Origin: an uncultured Clostridium sp.
GTDB lineage: Bacteria > Bacillota > Clostridia > Lachnospirales > Lachnospiraceae
Assembly (NCBI GenBank): GCA_902496665.1
Contig: CABVBU010000006.1
Span: forward strand, 1-64,000
Length of the DNA stretch: 64,000 nt
Reading direction: 5' to 3'
The position numbers were made by a program, and so were the translations under genes. The notes below the pieces were generated by a model that was given only the letters and a program-made list of their open reading frames with translations, searched no databases and was not told the origin of the DNA. The number at the start of each line of letters is the position of its first letter. Positions within the stretch are counted from its first letter, which is position 1. Shown here one piece after another: positions 25,531-34,555 of the stretch.

Positions 25531-25680
25531 TTAAATGTTAAGTTGTATTAACATTTAATATAATATTTTATCACTTTTAATTTTCCCATAACTATTTTAC
25601 TTTCCTGCAAAACCATGCTATAATGTTTGAATGGAAGGAAGAGCCGCACCAACTCTTCCCGAAACTTTCTTCTCATTATA

Positions 25681-25760
25681 TTATAACGCGATATTTAAAA
25701 CGCACAGCCGCCTTGGAACGATAATTGGGGTATCGTCCATGGCGGCTGTGTTCGTTATAA
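25681..25760. repeat. 80-bp nested inverted repeat
   Basis: Three nested pairs of arms: TTATAACG/CGTTATAA (25681-25688, 25753-25760), CACAGCCGCC/GGCGGCTGTG (25703-25712, 25741-25750), and inner ACGATA/TATCGT. The transcript from either strand would fold into one long hairpin. On the minus strand GCGTTTTAAAT follows the middle stem, so it may act as an additional terminator for gltS. Confidence 0.6.
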
Positions 25761-25806
25761 AAGAAGCAGATCAAGTGCTTCAGACATCTGCGCGCGAGTG
25801 CGCATT

Positions 25807-25862
25807 GAAAAAGGACCCTTCCGCCGGAACATACCCCAGGATTCCGGCGGGGGCCCTTTTTC
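25807..25862. terminator. gltS terminator
   Basis: AAAAAGG.CCC..CCGCCGGAA pairs with TTCCGGCGG..GGGCCCTTTTT. T runs on both strands; the minus strand direction serves gltS. Confidence 0.82.
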
Positions 25863-25894
25863 AAGAGTTACAATCTAAGATCCCAGATTGGATC

Positions 25895-27085
25895 TTACAG
25901 GAAGTTCATAAATGTCGTAATAATAAGCGCATTGAAGAAGTCGATAAACAAGCTTCCTACAAGCGGCACTACGAAGTATGCGGTCGGAGCCGGACCATAC
26001 TTTCCGGTGATTGCCTGCATGTTAGCCATAGCATTCGGTGTAGCACCCATACCAAATCCGCAGAAGCCGGATGTCATAACTGCCGCGTCGTAGTTCTTTC
26101 CGAGAAGGTTGAATACTACGAAGTAAGCGAATACTGCCATGAGAACTGTCTGTGCCGCGAGCATTACGATCATCGGAAGAGCAAGCTCTGCAAGCTGCCA
26201 TAACTTTAATCCCATCATTGCGAGACCAAGGAATAAGGAAAGAGAGAAGCTTCCGATCGTGCTGATCTCTTCCATCGGCATATCTTTGTGGGTTGCGTCA
26301 ACAACGTTACGGATGATAGCGGCAACAACCATTGCTCCGATGTAGCTCGGGAATGTCATTAACTTGTTAAGGAATAAAGAAACGATCGTGCCGGCACCGA
26401 TTGCGATTGCAAGGTATAATGCGCTGTCCAGGAATCTTCTGGAATCGATCGCGCCGGTAACTTCGTTCTTATCAACTGTAACCTCATCGCTGCCGGTAGC
26501 AGTCTCTGTGGACTTTAAGTTCAGGGAATGGATACGACGGTAAGCGAGCGGTCCGCCGATCACACAGCCGGCAACAAGACCGAAGGTTGCGGATGCGATC
26601 GCAACCGCGTTAGCGCCTGCGACACCGGCTTCCTCAAGAACCGGTCCAAATGCGCCTGCGGTACCATGTCCGCCGACCATCGGGATGGAACCAACCGCAA
26701 GACCAAGTCTCGGGTCGAGATGGAAAGCACCGGCAAGTACAGCGCCAAGACCATTCTGAAGAGCAACCATGATAATGGAAACTAACAGGAATAAGAGTAC
26801 CTGAACGCCGCCCTTCTTTAAGAGACGGAAACATGCAGTGTAACCAACACTACAGAAGAATACAGTCATGAAGAAGGACTGTAATGTGTTGTCGAAGGAG
26901 ATCTCTAAGATTCCTGCGGATCTTAAGATCAGGTGAACAACAGCGTAAACAACGCCGCCGACAACCGGTTCAGGAATACAGTATTTTGTTAAGAATGGGA
27001 TCTTGCTTACAAGGAAACGTCCAAGAAGCAGGACCAGTGCAGCAACTGCAACTGCCTGATACATGTTGAGCTCGATTTGTAACAT
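25895..27085 (-). CDS. gltS: Sodium/glutamate symporter
   Basis: 396 residues from ATG 27085, which has GGAGG about 10 nt upstream; the longer frame to 27148 has no support. Ten or more membrane helices in two inverted halves with the GltS signatures GLAVGSIPMVGGHGTAGAFGP and, in the second half, CGFGMGATPNAMANMQ. Takes up glutamate with sodium. A GlnL-type direct repeat stands at 27155-27170 and a GlnK/GlnL-like two-component system is encoded immediately upstream on the same strand, so glutamate or glutamine sensing probably controls it. Confidence 0.95.
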   Translation of the reverse strand: MLQIELNMYQAVAVAALVLLLGRFLVSKIPFLTKYCIPEPVVGGVVYAVVHLILRSAGILEISFDNTLQSFFMTVFFCSVGYTACFRLLKKGGVQVLLFLLVSIIMVALQNGLGAVLAGAFHLDPRLGLAVGSIPMVGGHGTAGAFGPVLEEAGVAGANAVAIASATFGLVAGCVIGGPLAYRRIHSLNLKSTETATGSDEVTVDKNEVTGAIDSRRFLDSALYLAIAIGAGTIVSLFLNKLMTFPSYIGAMVVAAIIRNVVDATHKDMPMEEISTIGSFSLSLFLGLAMMGLKLWQLAELALPMIVMLAAQTVLMAVFAYFVVFNLLGKNYDAAVMTSGFCGFGMGATPNAMANMQAITGKYGPAPTAYFVVPLVGSLFIDFFNALIITTFMNFL

Positions 27086-27154
27086 AGTTTTTATACCTCC
27101 ATACCTTTTATGACAAGAGTATAAGAATGTCCCTTCAAAAAACTTCATAAAGTT

Positions 27155-27170
27155 ACAAAAAGTTACAAAA
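27155..27170 (-). promoter_or_regulatory. GlnL-type direct repeat before gltS
   Basis: Minus strand TTTTGT-AACT-TTTTGT, 70 nt before the gltS ATG. As I recall, B. subtilis GlnL binds TTTTGT-N4-TTTTGT upstream of the glutaminase operon; the match is exact. A third partial copy (AATTTTTG) lies just upstream. Confidence 0.7.
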
Positions 27171-27255
27171 ATTACTTAACAAAATTTTAGCAGTTCTTAA
27201 CAAGTTTTCTGTATACAGTCAGAGGAAACCTGTGAAATTTTTCTGAAACAGTAAG

Positions 27256-27285
27256 AAAAAGCGCCGGGAAACCAACGTTCCGGCG
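27256..27285 (-). terminator. Terminator after the response-regulator gene
   Basis: Minus strand CGCCGGAA...CCCGGCG then CTTTTTC. Separates the two-component genes from gltS. Confidence 0.7.
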
Positions 27286-27303
27286 TATAGAAATGAGCGC
27301 ATC

Positions 27304-27336
27304 TTAGTATGCAGTCATACTAAATACAGCTGTATT
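27304..27336. repeat. Two adjacent palindromes
   Basis: TTAGTATG-CAGT-CATACTAA (27304-27323) and AATACAGCTGTATT (27323-27336), back to back, between the response regulator gene and its terminator. Confidence 0.55.
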
Positions 27337-27397
27337 CCGCGGCCCCGCAGTCAGAAAACCTGGCCGCCAGACTTCTGTGGATAACACGAAATTTCCG

Positions 27398-28240
27398 CTA
27401 TCGTTCTACTTCCAGCATCAGCCCGTCGATAAACTTCTTGATGCTGACCTTGCCCCCGGAGGTACGCTTTCCTCTCAGGTAATCCATCTCCGCCTTCACA
27501 TCCTCAAAGGAGAACAGCGTCCCGGAATAGAGCGTATATGTCTCATTCATGAAGTCCTCGATCCCCATGTGGGCGATATTGGACATGCCTGCCGCGATGG
27601 TCCGCCGGATCCTCTGTTCCATGTTCTTCGGAGAATCGCTGACCGCCTCGCACATCTGGGCGACACTCAAGCTTGAGACTGGAATGCGGTTTTCATGGAG
27701 ATATTCACAGATCTTGATGATATCCGGACATCCCTTCTCACCAGACATTCCGACCCGGTTCAGGACATACTTTAATTTTCTTCCATAATCATCTGCCTTC
27801 GGCTTATTGTCCTTCGGCATATGGTCGATCTCATTCATGAACATCTTGCGGATATTCGCCAGAGTGTATTCATTCATGATCTGGTGTTCCACATTTTTTA
27901 AGACAGAGCGGACCTCGATGAGATTGATGGGCTTGCTGATAAAGAAATCGATCCCCGCGCTGTAGGCCTTGCTGATCAGCTCCTTCGCGGACACCTGGGA
28001 GATCATGATGCATTTGATCGTGGTGTTCACTGCCCGCAGCTCCTTCACAAATTCCACGCCGTCCTTCACCGGCATAAAAAAGTCAACGAGGACAACGTCC
28101 GGCTTTGCCCGCAGCACATCGGTAATATTCGCCGGCTCTCCACCACAGTCTCCGCAGATCTCCCCGAGCTCCTGCGTCTCGATAATATCTTCCAGAATGT
28201 TGATGACAGACAGATCGTCCTCTACAATATAGATTCTCAT
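27398..28240 (-). CDS. glnL: Response regulator, GlnL/YcbB type
   Basis: 280 residues. N-terminal receiver domain with acidic pocket EDD (residues 7-9), phospho-acceptor Asp53 in LVDFFMPVKDG and Lys in FFISKPI. The C-terminal part (about 130-280) matches the YcbB/GlnL output domain rather than a common OmpR or NarL domain (KYVLNRVGMSGEKGCPDI...). In B. subtilis GlnL activates glutamine uptake and glutaminase genes. Its ATG overlaps the kinase stop by 4 nt, and gltS follows, so it is probably the activator of gltS. Confidence 0.85.
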   Translation of the reverse strand: MRIYIVEDDLSVINILEDIIETQELGEICGDCGGEPANITDVLRAKPDVVLVDFFMPVKDGVEFVKELRAVNTTIKCIMISQVSAKELISKAYSAGIDFFISKPINLIEVRSVLKNVEHQIMNEYTLANIRKMFMNEIDHMPKDNKPKADDYGRKLKYVLNRVGMSGEKGCPDIIKICEYLHENRIPVSSLSVAQMCEAVSDSPKNMEQRIRRTIAAGMSNIAHMGIEDFMNETYTLYSGTLFSFEDVKAEMDYLRGKRTSGGKVSIKKFIDGLMLEVER

Positions 28241-29535
28241 AATTCTTCCTCCACAAGGGAATCTGCCGGGATCGTGACGGTAAAGGTAGTTCCGTTACCC
28301 TGCTGCGATTCTACTTCAATGGTTCCCTTAAACTGTTCCTCCACGGTCATTTTTACCCCATAAAGGCCGACACCGCGGAAGATATTTCCGGTCTTATGGT
28401 CAAATTTCGTTGAATATCCCATTTTAAAAATGTTCGGCAGATGGCGCGGTGAGATTCCCGGTCCGTCATCTGTGACGCGGAAAATATATCTGCCGTCCCG
28501 GAGATGTTCCTCGATGCAGATCATTCCTGTCTTCCGGTCAGATTCGATCGCCTCAATGGCGTTGTTGACAAGATTTTTTAAAACTGCCATGAGCTCATAG
28601 TGTTCCTCCGTCATAAAGTTGTCGGAACAGCGGAACTCCAGCTGGATATGGACATTTTTCGCCTCCAGCATGTGATAGGTCGTATCCTCTAAGATCTTTA
28701 AGATATCATGGAAGCTCATGCGCTTCTCATCGTACTCCTCGGAGATCTCCTCCTCAATTCCCTGGATGATGCGGATATAGTCCTTTTTGATCTCATGGAC
28801 ATCCCTCGCGATGGCGAGGGACATGTGCTTCATGTCATCCGGCACATCCATCTCATTTAACTTCTCGTAGAGTTTGTAGGCGTTCGCCATGACAGACTCG
28901 ATCTCCTCGGAGTTCTTCCGCATAAAGTAGATCTCGTTTTTTAATCCCGTCGTCATAAGAAACAGGCGACGGTAACGGTTTTCGTGCTCCTCATTCTTTA
29001 AAAGCGTCCGGTAATGGCTCTCCGCCATTAAGATCAGTCCCGCGAGAAACGTGCGGAATAGCGCGATCAGGAGAAGATATCCGGCTTTATCCGGCGTCAT
29101 GGTGTGAAGAGCGCTCTCGGAAATGCAGAGTTCCACCAGATTTGAGCCGAAGTCGGCGAAAAAAACGGCCGGAAACAGGCGGCTGAATGACACCGTGTGC
29201 TTTCCCGGAACGACAGCGTTAAAGATGATCCCGTAACAAACATAGAATACTGCGTTCGGAAATACATTTTCTATAGAAGAAACAAGTCCGACTCCACCGT
29301 GGGCCGCAACGGCAAGGCGAAAGGTAAAGACAATGACCGCCGTCACCGAGCATGTCGCCGTTGTGGAAAGATTCTTTCCCAGCGTCATGAGAAGTACCGG
29401 AAGCGCAATGACGGAGGTGGAGATCCTGAAATTAATTACAAAAACATTCCAGTAGAGCTGGGATACCAGCGCCACGATCATGCCGATCAGAATCATCCGC
29501 TTCAGTTTTCTGGATCTTTTGCTGCTGTTTGTCAT
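28237..29535 (-). CDS. glnK: Sensor histidine kinase, GlnK/YcbA type
   Basis: 432 residues. About six N-terminal membrane helices (residues 12-180), then a helical dimerisation region with the likely phosphorylated His in ARDVHEIKKDY (about residue 247), and a C-terminal ATPase domain: N box LVNNAIEAIES, G box VTDDGPGISP and FRGVGLYGVKMTVE. It has no extracellular sensor domain, so the ligand is likely read through the membrane part. Partner of the overlapping GlnL gene. The symbol glnK here means the B. subtilis kinase, not the PII protein. Confidence 0.82.
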   Translation of the reverse strand: MTNSSKRSRKLKRMILIGMIVALVSQLYWNVFVINFRISTSVIALPVLLMTLGKNLSTTATCSVTAVIVFTFRLAVAAHGGVGLVSSIENVFPNAVFYVCYGIIFNAVVPGKHTVSFSRLFPAVFFADFGSNLVELCISESALHTMTPDKAGYLLLIALFRTFLAGLILMAESHYRTLLKNEEHENRYRRLFLMTTGLKNEIYFMRKNSEEIESVMANAYKLYEKLNEMDVPDDMKHMSLAIARDVHEIKKDYIRIIQGIEEEISEEYDEKRMSFHDILKILEDTTYHMLEAKNVHIQLEFRCSDNFMTEEHYELMAVLKNLVNNAIEAIESDRKTGMICIEEHLRDGRYIFRVTDDGPGISPRHLPNIFKMGYSTKFDHKTGNIFRGVGLYGVKMTVEEQFKGTIEVESQQGNGTTFTVTIPADSLVEEEL

Positions 29536-29750
29536 GATAGTTTCCCTTTACTTATAAAAAAAGAACATACCCCGCGCATGTCAGCGCCGAGTGCGTCTGT
29601 TTACGGCAAGCCGCATAATTTTTGCCTGCAAAAACTCATAATATAATGATACGTTATTGTTAAAAAAAAGTCAACGAGGCAAGGGTTAAGAATCTTTCGT
29701 CAGGCATCCAGAAATTGTACGAAAAATAGGATGAAACTTTATTTTTTGTA

Positions 29751-29821
29751 TTGTAAGTTTTCACTCCTTCGATTATAATAGAGACACAGGGGACAGATAC
29801 CGTTAAGGGGTTAGCGGTATC
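29751..29821 (+). promoter_or_regulatory. Aminotransferase promoter and 5' hairpin
   Basis: TTGTAA (29751-29756), 17 bp, TATAAT (29774-29779). The transcript would begin close to a hairpin GATACCGTTAA-GGGG-TTAGCGGTATC (29796-29821, 11 bp with G-U pair). In 29536-29750 only the kinase promoter region and a GCGCCGAGTGCG element are seen. Confidence 0.75.
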
Positions 29822-29861
29822 GTTAAAAAATCGTAAATCTGAATTTGAGGAGGAAACTGAC

Positions 29862-31142
29862 ATGAAACCATACCGCGAAATGTCAAAAGAAGAACTTGCG
29901 TCCTTAAAGGAACAGCTCGAGGCAGTCTACAAAGAGTACCAGGGAAAGAATTTAAACCTGAATATGGCCCGTGGCAAGCCATGCAAAGAGCAGCTTGACC
30001 TCTCCCTTCCGATGATGGACATCTTAAACAGCTCCAGCGACTATATCTCTGCTGACGGTGATGTGAGAAACTACGGAATCCTGACTGGTATTCAGGAAGC
30101 AAAAGAGTTAATGGGCGCTATGATGGGTTCTCCGGCTGAGAACATCGTTATGTACGGCAACGCAAGCCTGACTCTGATGTTCGATACTGTAAGCCGCGCC
30201 TGGACACACGGCGTATGCGGAAGCACTCCGTGGTGCAAACTTGACAAGGTAAAATTTCTTTGCCCGGTTCCGGGATATGACAGACACTTCGCGATCACAC
30301 AGTATTTCGGTATCGAGATGATCAATATCCCGATGACAGAGAGCGGTCCGGATATGGATCTCGTTGAGAAATATGTCAACAACGATGAGACCGTAAAAGG
30401 TATCTGGTGCGTTCCGCTTTACTCCAACCCGTCCGGACAGTCCTACTCCGACGAGACTGTAAAGAGATTCGCGAACTTAAAACCGGCAGCAAAAGATTTC
30501 AGGATCATCTGGGATAACGCTTACTGCGTACACCATTTACACCCGGATCATCCGGATCATATTCTCGATATTCTCTCCGAGTGCGAGAAGGCAGGAAATC
30601 CGGATATGGTATACAAGATCGGTTCCACAGCGAAGATCACATTCCCGGGTTCCGCGATCTCCGCGATCGCTACTTCCAAGGCGAATATCGAAGACATGAA
30701 GAAACAGATGAACGTACAGTTTATCAGCCATGATAAGATCAACCAGCTCCGTCATGTCCGCTTCTTCAAGAACCTCGATGGCATCAAGGCTCAGATGGCG
30801 AAACATGCCGCAATCCTCTGCCCGAAATTCGAGGCTGTTGACGAGATCTTAAATAAGGAGCTCGGCGGACTTGAGATCGGTAAGTGGACAAAACCGAACG
30901 GCGGATATTTCATATCCTTCGATTCCCTCGACGGATGCGCAAAGGCGATCGTTGCAAAGTGTAAAGACGCTGGCGTTGTTATGACAGGCGCAGGCGCAAC
31001 CTTCCCATATGGCAAGGACCCGCACGATTCCAATATCCGTATCGCTCCGTCCTTCCCGACACTTGAGGACTTAAAGCTTGCGGCTGAGATCTTCTGCGTA
31101 TGCGTAAAACTTGTAAGCATCGATAAGCTGCTTGCTGAATAA
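29862..31142 (+). CDS. Aspartate aminotransferase, class Ic type
   Basis: 426 residues of the fold-type I aminotransferases; the overall pattern (LNLNMARGKPCKEQLDLS at the start) fits the recently separated class Ic aspartate aminotransferases (Asp_aminotransf family) rather than AspC. PLP lysine Lys258 in KIGSTAKITFPG, Asp218 in IIWDNAY pairing with the pyridine N, and a late Arg for the substrate carboxylate (SNIRIAPSFP). Transfers the amino group between aspartate and 2-oxoglutarate. GAGGAGG precedes the ATG. Monocistronic. Confidence 0.87.
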   Translation: MKPYREMSKEELASLKEQLEAVYKEYQGKNLNLNMARGKPCKEQLDLSLPMMDILNSSSDYISADGDVRNYGILTGIQEAKELMGAMMGSPAENIVMYGNASLTLMFDTVSRAWTHGVCGSTPWCKLDKVKFLCPVPGYDRHFAITQYFGIEMINIPMTESGPDMDLVEKYVNNDETVKGIWCVPLYSNPSGQSYSDETVKRFANLKPAAKDFRIIWDNAYCVHHLHPDHPDHILDILSECEKAGNPDMVYKIGSTAKITFPGSAISAIATSKANIEDMKKQMNVQFISHDKINQLRHVRFFKNLDGIKAQMAKHAAILCPKFEAVDEILNKELGGLEIGKWTKPNGGYFISFDSLDGCAKAIVAKCKDAGVVMTGAGATFPYGKDPHDSNIRIAPSFPTLEDLKLAAEIFCVCVKLVSIDKLLAE

Positions 31143-31173
31143 TCGTGGATCGAATAGAATATTGAAAAAAGAG

Positions 31174-31216
31174 GGACTGGCAGCCGGTAATTCGGCTGTC
31201 AGTCCTTTACTTTTTT
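31174..31216 (+). terminator. Aminotransferase terminator
   Basis: GGACTGGCAGCCG-GTAATT..CGGCTGTCAGTCC, 13-bp stem with a small mismatch, then TTTACTTTTTT. Confidence 0.88.
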
Positions 31217-31266
31217 GCGTTGGTATACTAAAATGAAAAAGACTATCATGAAAGCGGTATACTGTT

Positions 31267-31692
31267 ATGAATAATGAAAAAGAAAAGAAAACAGGACTGG
31301 CAAGGGAAGGCATTTCCTATCTGATCTTCGGTGTCCTGACGACGGTGATCGACTATGCGATCTCGAATCTTCTATATTATATATGGAAGATGGATCCCAT
31401 TCCGGCCCAGACCATCGCATGGGTGGCGGCGGTGCTGTTCGCCTTTGTGACGAATAAGTGGTGGGTATTTGAGAGCCATACGTTAAATCCTGCAAGAGTC
31501 TGGAAGGAATTTGTATCCTTCGTGCTCTGCCGGGTAGCAACGTTTTTATTCAACCTGGCGGCACTGTACGTCATGGTGGATCTTATGAAGATGGAGTTCT
31601 TTGTATGCAAGCTTGTGATCTCTGTAGTGGTCGTTGTGCTGAACTATGTGTTCAGTAAGATCCTGATCTTTACCGGCGATAAGAAAAAATGA
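31267..31692 (+). CDS. GtrA-family membrane protein
   Basis: 141 residues with four membrane helices and the GtrA pattern (SYLIFGVLTTVIDYAISN..., then AWVAAVLFAFVTNKWWVFES). Family members assist transfer of lipid-linked sugars across the membrane for surface glycan modification. Followed after 120 nt by a YfhO-type protein on the same strand, which fits a shared role in cell-surface glycosylation. Confidence 0.88.
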   Translation: MNNEKEKKTGLAREGISYLIFGVLTTVIDYAISNLLYYIWKMDPIPAQTIAWVAAVLFAFVTNKWWVFESHTLNPARVWKEFVSFVLCRVATFLFNLAALYVMVDLMKMEFFVCKLVISVVVVVLNYVFSKILIFTGDKKK

Positions 31693-31813
31693 TGACAATC
31701 CTACAGTTTTATATATCTGCTTCACTAAAGCTTGGAAAATTATCTGTTTTGGATGTACGCAGCAGAAAAGGCTGGAAAGAAATTCATTCTAAAAATAGAG
31801 GAGTTTTTACTGT

Positions 31814-34555
31814 ATGACAGAAATAAAAGAAATCGATGACGCGATTCCGGAGGAAATGTCCGCAGGAATTCCTGAAAAGCGTAAGAAAAAGCGACGAACG
31901 ACACCGGTGTTAAAACCGCGGGACGGTCTCATGATCGCCTTCTTCGTCCCTGTGCTGGTCATGATCTGCATTTTCGCCCAGCGTGGGATCTTTCCCTTCG
32001 GCGAACGGTGCTTTTTAAGGACAGACATGTACCACCAGTACGCCCCGTTCTTCTCAGAGTTCCAGTACAAGCTGCGGACCGGTGGAAGTCTCTTATACAG
32101 CTGGGACGTCGGAATGGGCGTAAACTTCGCGGCGCTCTACGCGTACTATCTCGCGAGCCCGTTAAACTGGCTGATCCTGCTGTGCCCGAAGAAATTCATT
32201 ATCGAGTTTATGACCATCATGATCGTCATAAAGATCGGGCTCTCGGGGCTCAGCTTTGCCTGGTATTTAAAGCAGCACTGCAAAAACTGTATCCTCGGCA
32301 TCGGATTTTTCGGGATCTTTTACGCGTTGTCCGGATACATGGCGGCATACAGCTGGAACATCATGTGGCTGGACTGTATTTTGCTGTTCCCACTGATCGT
32401 CTACGGGCTGGAGCGGCTTGTAAAAGAGCAGAAGGGCATGCTCTACTGCGTGACGCTGGGACTTTCGATCCTCTCAAACTACTATATCTCCATTATGACC
32501 TGCCTGTTCATGGTGCTCTACTTTATCGCGCTCCTGATCATGGAAAAGCCGGGTCCCCTCAAAAAATATGGGGAGAACTTTATCCGGTTTGGAATCTATT
32601 CCCTGCTCGCCGGCGGGCTTGCAGCGGCGGTGCTGCTGCCGGAGATCTGCGCGCTTCAGAGTACAGCGTCCGGCGATTTTGATTTTCCGAAGGCCTGGAG
32701 TTCCTACTTCCCGATCTTCGACATGATCGCCCGCCATATCGGAAACGTGGAGACAGAGATCGGCCTGGACCACTGGCCGAATATTTACTGCGGTGTCGCG
32801 GTATTTATCTTCTTCCTGCTGTATCTCGCGTGCCGGAAGATCTCCGTGAAGGAAAAGGCGGTATACTGTGGACTGCTCCTGATCTTTTTCGCGAGCTTTT
32901 CCATCAATGTGCTGAACTTTATCTGGCATGGATTTCACTATCCGAACAGTCTTCCGTGCAGACAGTCCTTCATCTATATCTTCCTGATGCTGTTTATCTG
33001 CTTCCGGGCATATATGTATCTGGATGAGACACCGAAAAAATACGTCGCCATCGCGTTCTGGGGGAGTGTTTGCTTTGTGCTTCTGGCGGAAAAGCTAGTG
33101 ACTCAGGAGCATTTCCACTTTATCGTGTATTATGTGGCGATCCTCTTCTTGGCGGCTTATGCGGGGCTGATCTACCTCTATAAGGACGGACGGCGGGCGG
33201 CAGCCGGGTTCCTGGCACTGGCCCTTGTCTCCATGGAGGCGGCGATCAACACGACGGTGACCAGCGTCACCACAACGAGCCGTGACTCCTATACCGCCGA
33301 CAACGGGGAAGTCGAGATTTTAAAGGATTCCCTGCAGCCAGCGTCAGATTTCTACCGCGTCGAGAAAAAGACGAGAAAAACGAAGAACGACGGCGCCTGG
33401 ATGAACTTCCCATCGGTATCCCTCTTCTCCTCAACGGCGAACGCGGACCTGTCGAGGTTCTTTAAGAAGCTGGGATGTGAGTCTTCCACGAATGCCTACA
33501 GCATTACGGGAAGCACGCCGCTTGTGGACAGCATTTTTTCTGTCAAATATGCCCTGTACTCTGAGGCGGTGGACAACACAGAACTTACAGTCTATCAGCG
33601 GGAGAGCGGCGGAACCTATCTCTATGAGAACCTCTATACGCTGCCGCTAGGCTTTGTTCTCCCTTCAGATATCGAGGAGAACTGGCAGTACGAGATGGAC
33701 AATCCGGCAGAGGTCCAGAATGATCTGTGCCTGGTTTCCGGGGCGGATGAGGTTCTTGTGGACGCGGGAGGAACGGTGAACAAAAACACATTTACGTTCA
33801 CGCCGGATATGACCGGGGAGTATTATGTGTTCGTCATGAACAAGAAGGTGAAGACCGTGAAGGCGGAGCTGCCGTCGGGGTCCAAATCCTTCAACAATGT
33901 GGACCGCGGATATCTTTTGGAGCTAGGGACCCTGTCTCCGGGCTTTGAGGTAAAACTCACAGCGGATGAGACCGGCGAGCAGTTAAACGCCATCGCCTAC
34001 CGGTTCTCCGATGACGCCATGATCCAGGTATATGACCGGCTGAACCAGTACCCGATGCACCTGACGAGCTGGAAGGACACGAAGCTTTCCGGGACCGTAA
34101 CCACGGACCTGGCGGGAATGCTCTTCACATCGATCCCCTTTGATAAGGGCTGGACCGTGAAGGTAGACGGGCAGAAGGTGGAGACGAGAAAGGCCTTCGG
34201 CGCATTCTTATCCATCGATGTGGACGCGGGTGACCATGTGATCGACTTCTCCTACTTTCCGGAGGGCTTGAAACCTGGCGGCCTGATTTCCGGCGGATCC
34301 ATTGTGATCCTGATCCTTCTGTGGTTCGTGCGCAGGGAGATGGAGAGGCGGAAAGCCAAAGAACGGATGTTAAAACTCAGAAAAATACAGCGTGAGTTTG
34401 ATGAAGAACCGGCTGATGACCTCGAATTTGAAGAGATTCCAGATCTTGATGAGGATCTGGATGATGTGCAGACTGCAGAAATTTCAAATATTAACAACGA
34501 AGACCTACCCGATACTATAAATAACAGAAAACAGACAACGGAGGAAGAGACATGA
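31814..34555 (+). CDS. YfhO-family membrane protein
   Basis: 913 residues. About 12-14 membrane helices in the first 470 residues in the GT-C style arrangement, including the DMYHQYAPFF loop near residue 75 that is typical of YfhO and may hold catalytic acids. Residues about 480-800 are extracellular beta-rich, then one more helix and an acidic Asp/Glu-rich cytoplasmic tail (EEPADDLEFEEIPDLDEDLDD). YfhO in Gram-positives adds sugars to wall or lipoteichoic acids using undecaprenyl-linked donors. AGAGGAG precedes the ATG. Its stop overlaps argH (ATGA), an odd pairing. Confidence 0.9.
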   Translation: MTEIKEIDDAIPEEMSAGIPEKRKKKRRTTPVLKPRDGLMIAFFVPVLVMICIFAQRGIFPFGERCFLRTDMYHQYAPFFSEFQYKLRTGGSLLYSWDVGMGVNFAALYAYYLASPLNWLILLCPKKFIIEFMTIMIVIKIGLSGLSFAWYLKQHCKNCILGIGFFGIFYALSGYMAAYSWNIMWLDCILLFPLIVYGLERLVKEQKGMLYCVTLGLSILSNYYISIMTCLFMVLYFIALLIMEKPGPLKKYGENFIRFGIYSLLAGGLAAAVLLPEICALQSTASGDFDFPKAWSSYFPIFDMIARHIGNVETEIGLDHWPNIYCGVAVFIFFLLYLACRKISVKEKAVYCGLLLIFFASFSINVLNFIWHGFHYPNSLPCRQSFIYIFLMLFICFRAYMYLDETPKKYVAIAFWGSVCFVLLAEKLVTQEHFHFIVYYVAILFLAAYAGLIYLYKDGRRAAAGFLALALVSMEAAINTTVTSVTTTSRDSYTADNGEVEILKDSLQPASDFYRVEKKTRKTKNDGAWMNFPSVSLFSSTANADLSRFFKKLGCESSTNAYSITGSTPLVDSIFSVKYALYSEAVDNTELTVYQRESGGTYLYENLYTLPLGFVLPSDIEENWQYEMDNPAEVQNDLCLVSGADEVLVDAGGTVNKNTFTFTPDMTGEYYVFVMNKKVKTVKAELPSGSKSFNNVDRGYLLELGTLSPGFEVKLTADETGEQLNAIAYRFSDDAMIQVYDRLNQYPMHLTSWKDTKLSGTVTTDLAGMLFTSIPFDKGWTVKVDGQKVETRKAFGAFLSIDVDAGDHVIDFSYFPEGLKPGGLISGGSIVILILLWFVRREMERRKAKERMLKLRKIQREFDEEPADDLEFEEIPDLDEDLDDVQTAEISNINNEDLPDTINNRKQTTEEET

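Noticed and set aside
25631..26203. 190-residue plus-strand ORF
   Set aside because: Runs through the nested palindrome and terminator and then antisense into gltS; no family resemblance.
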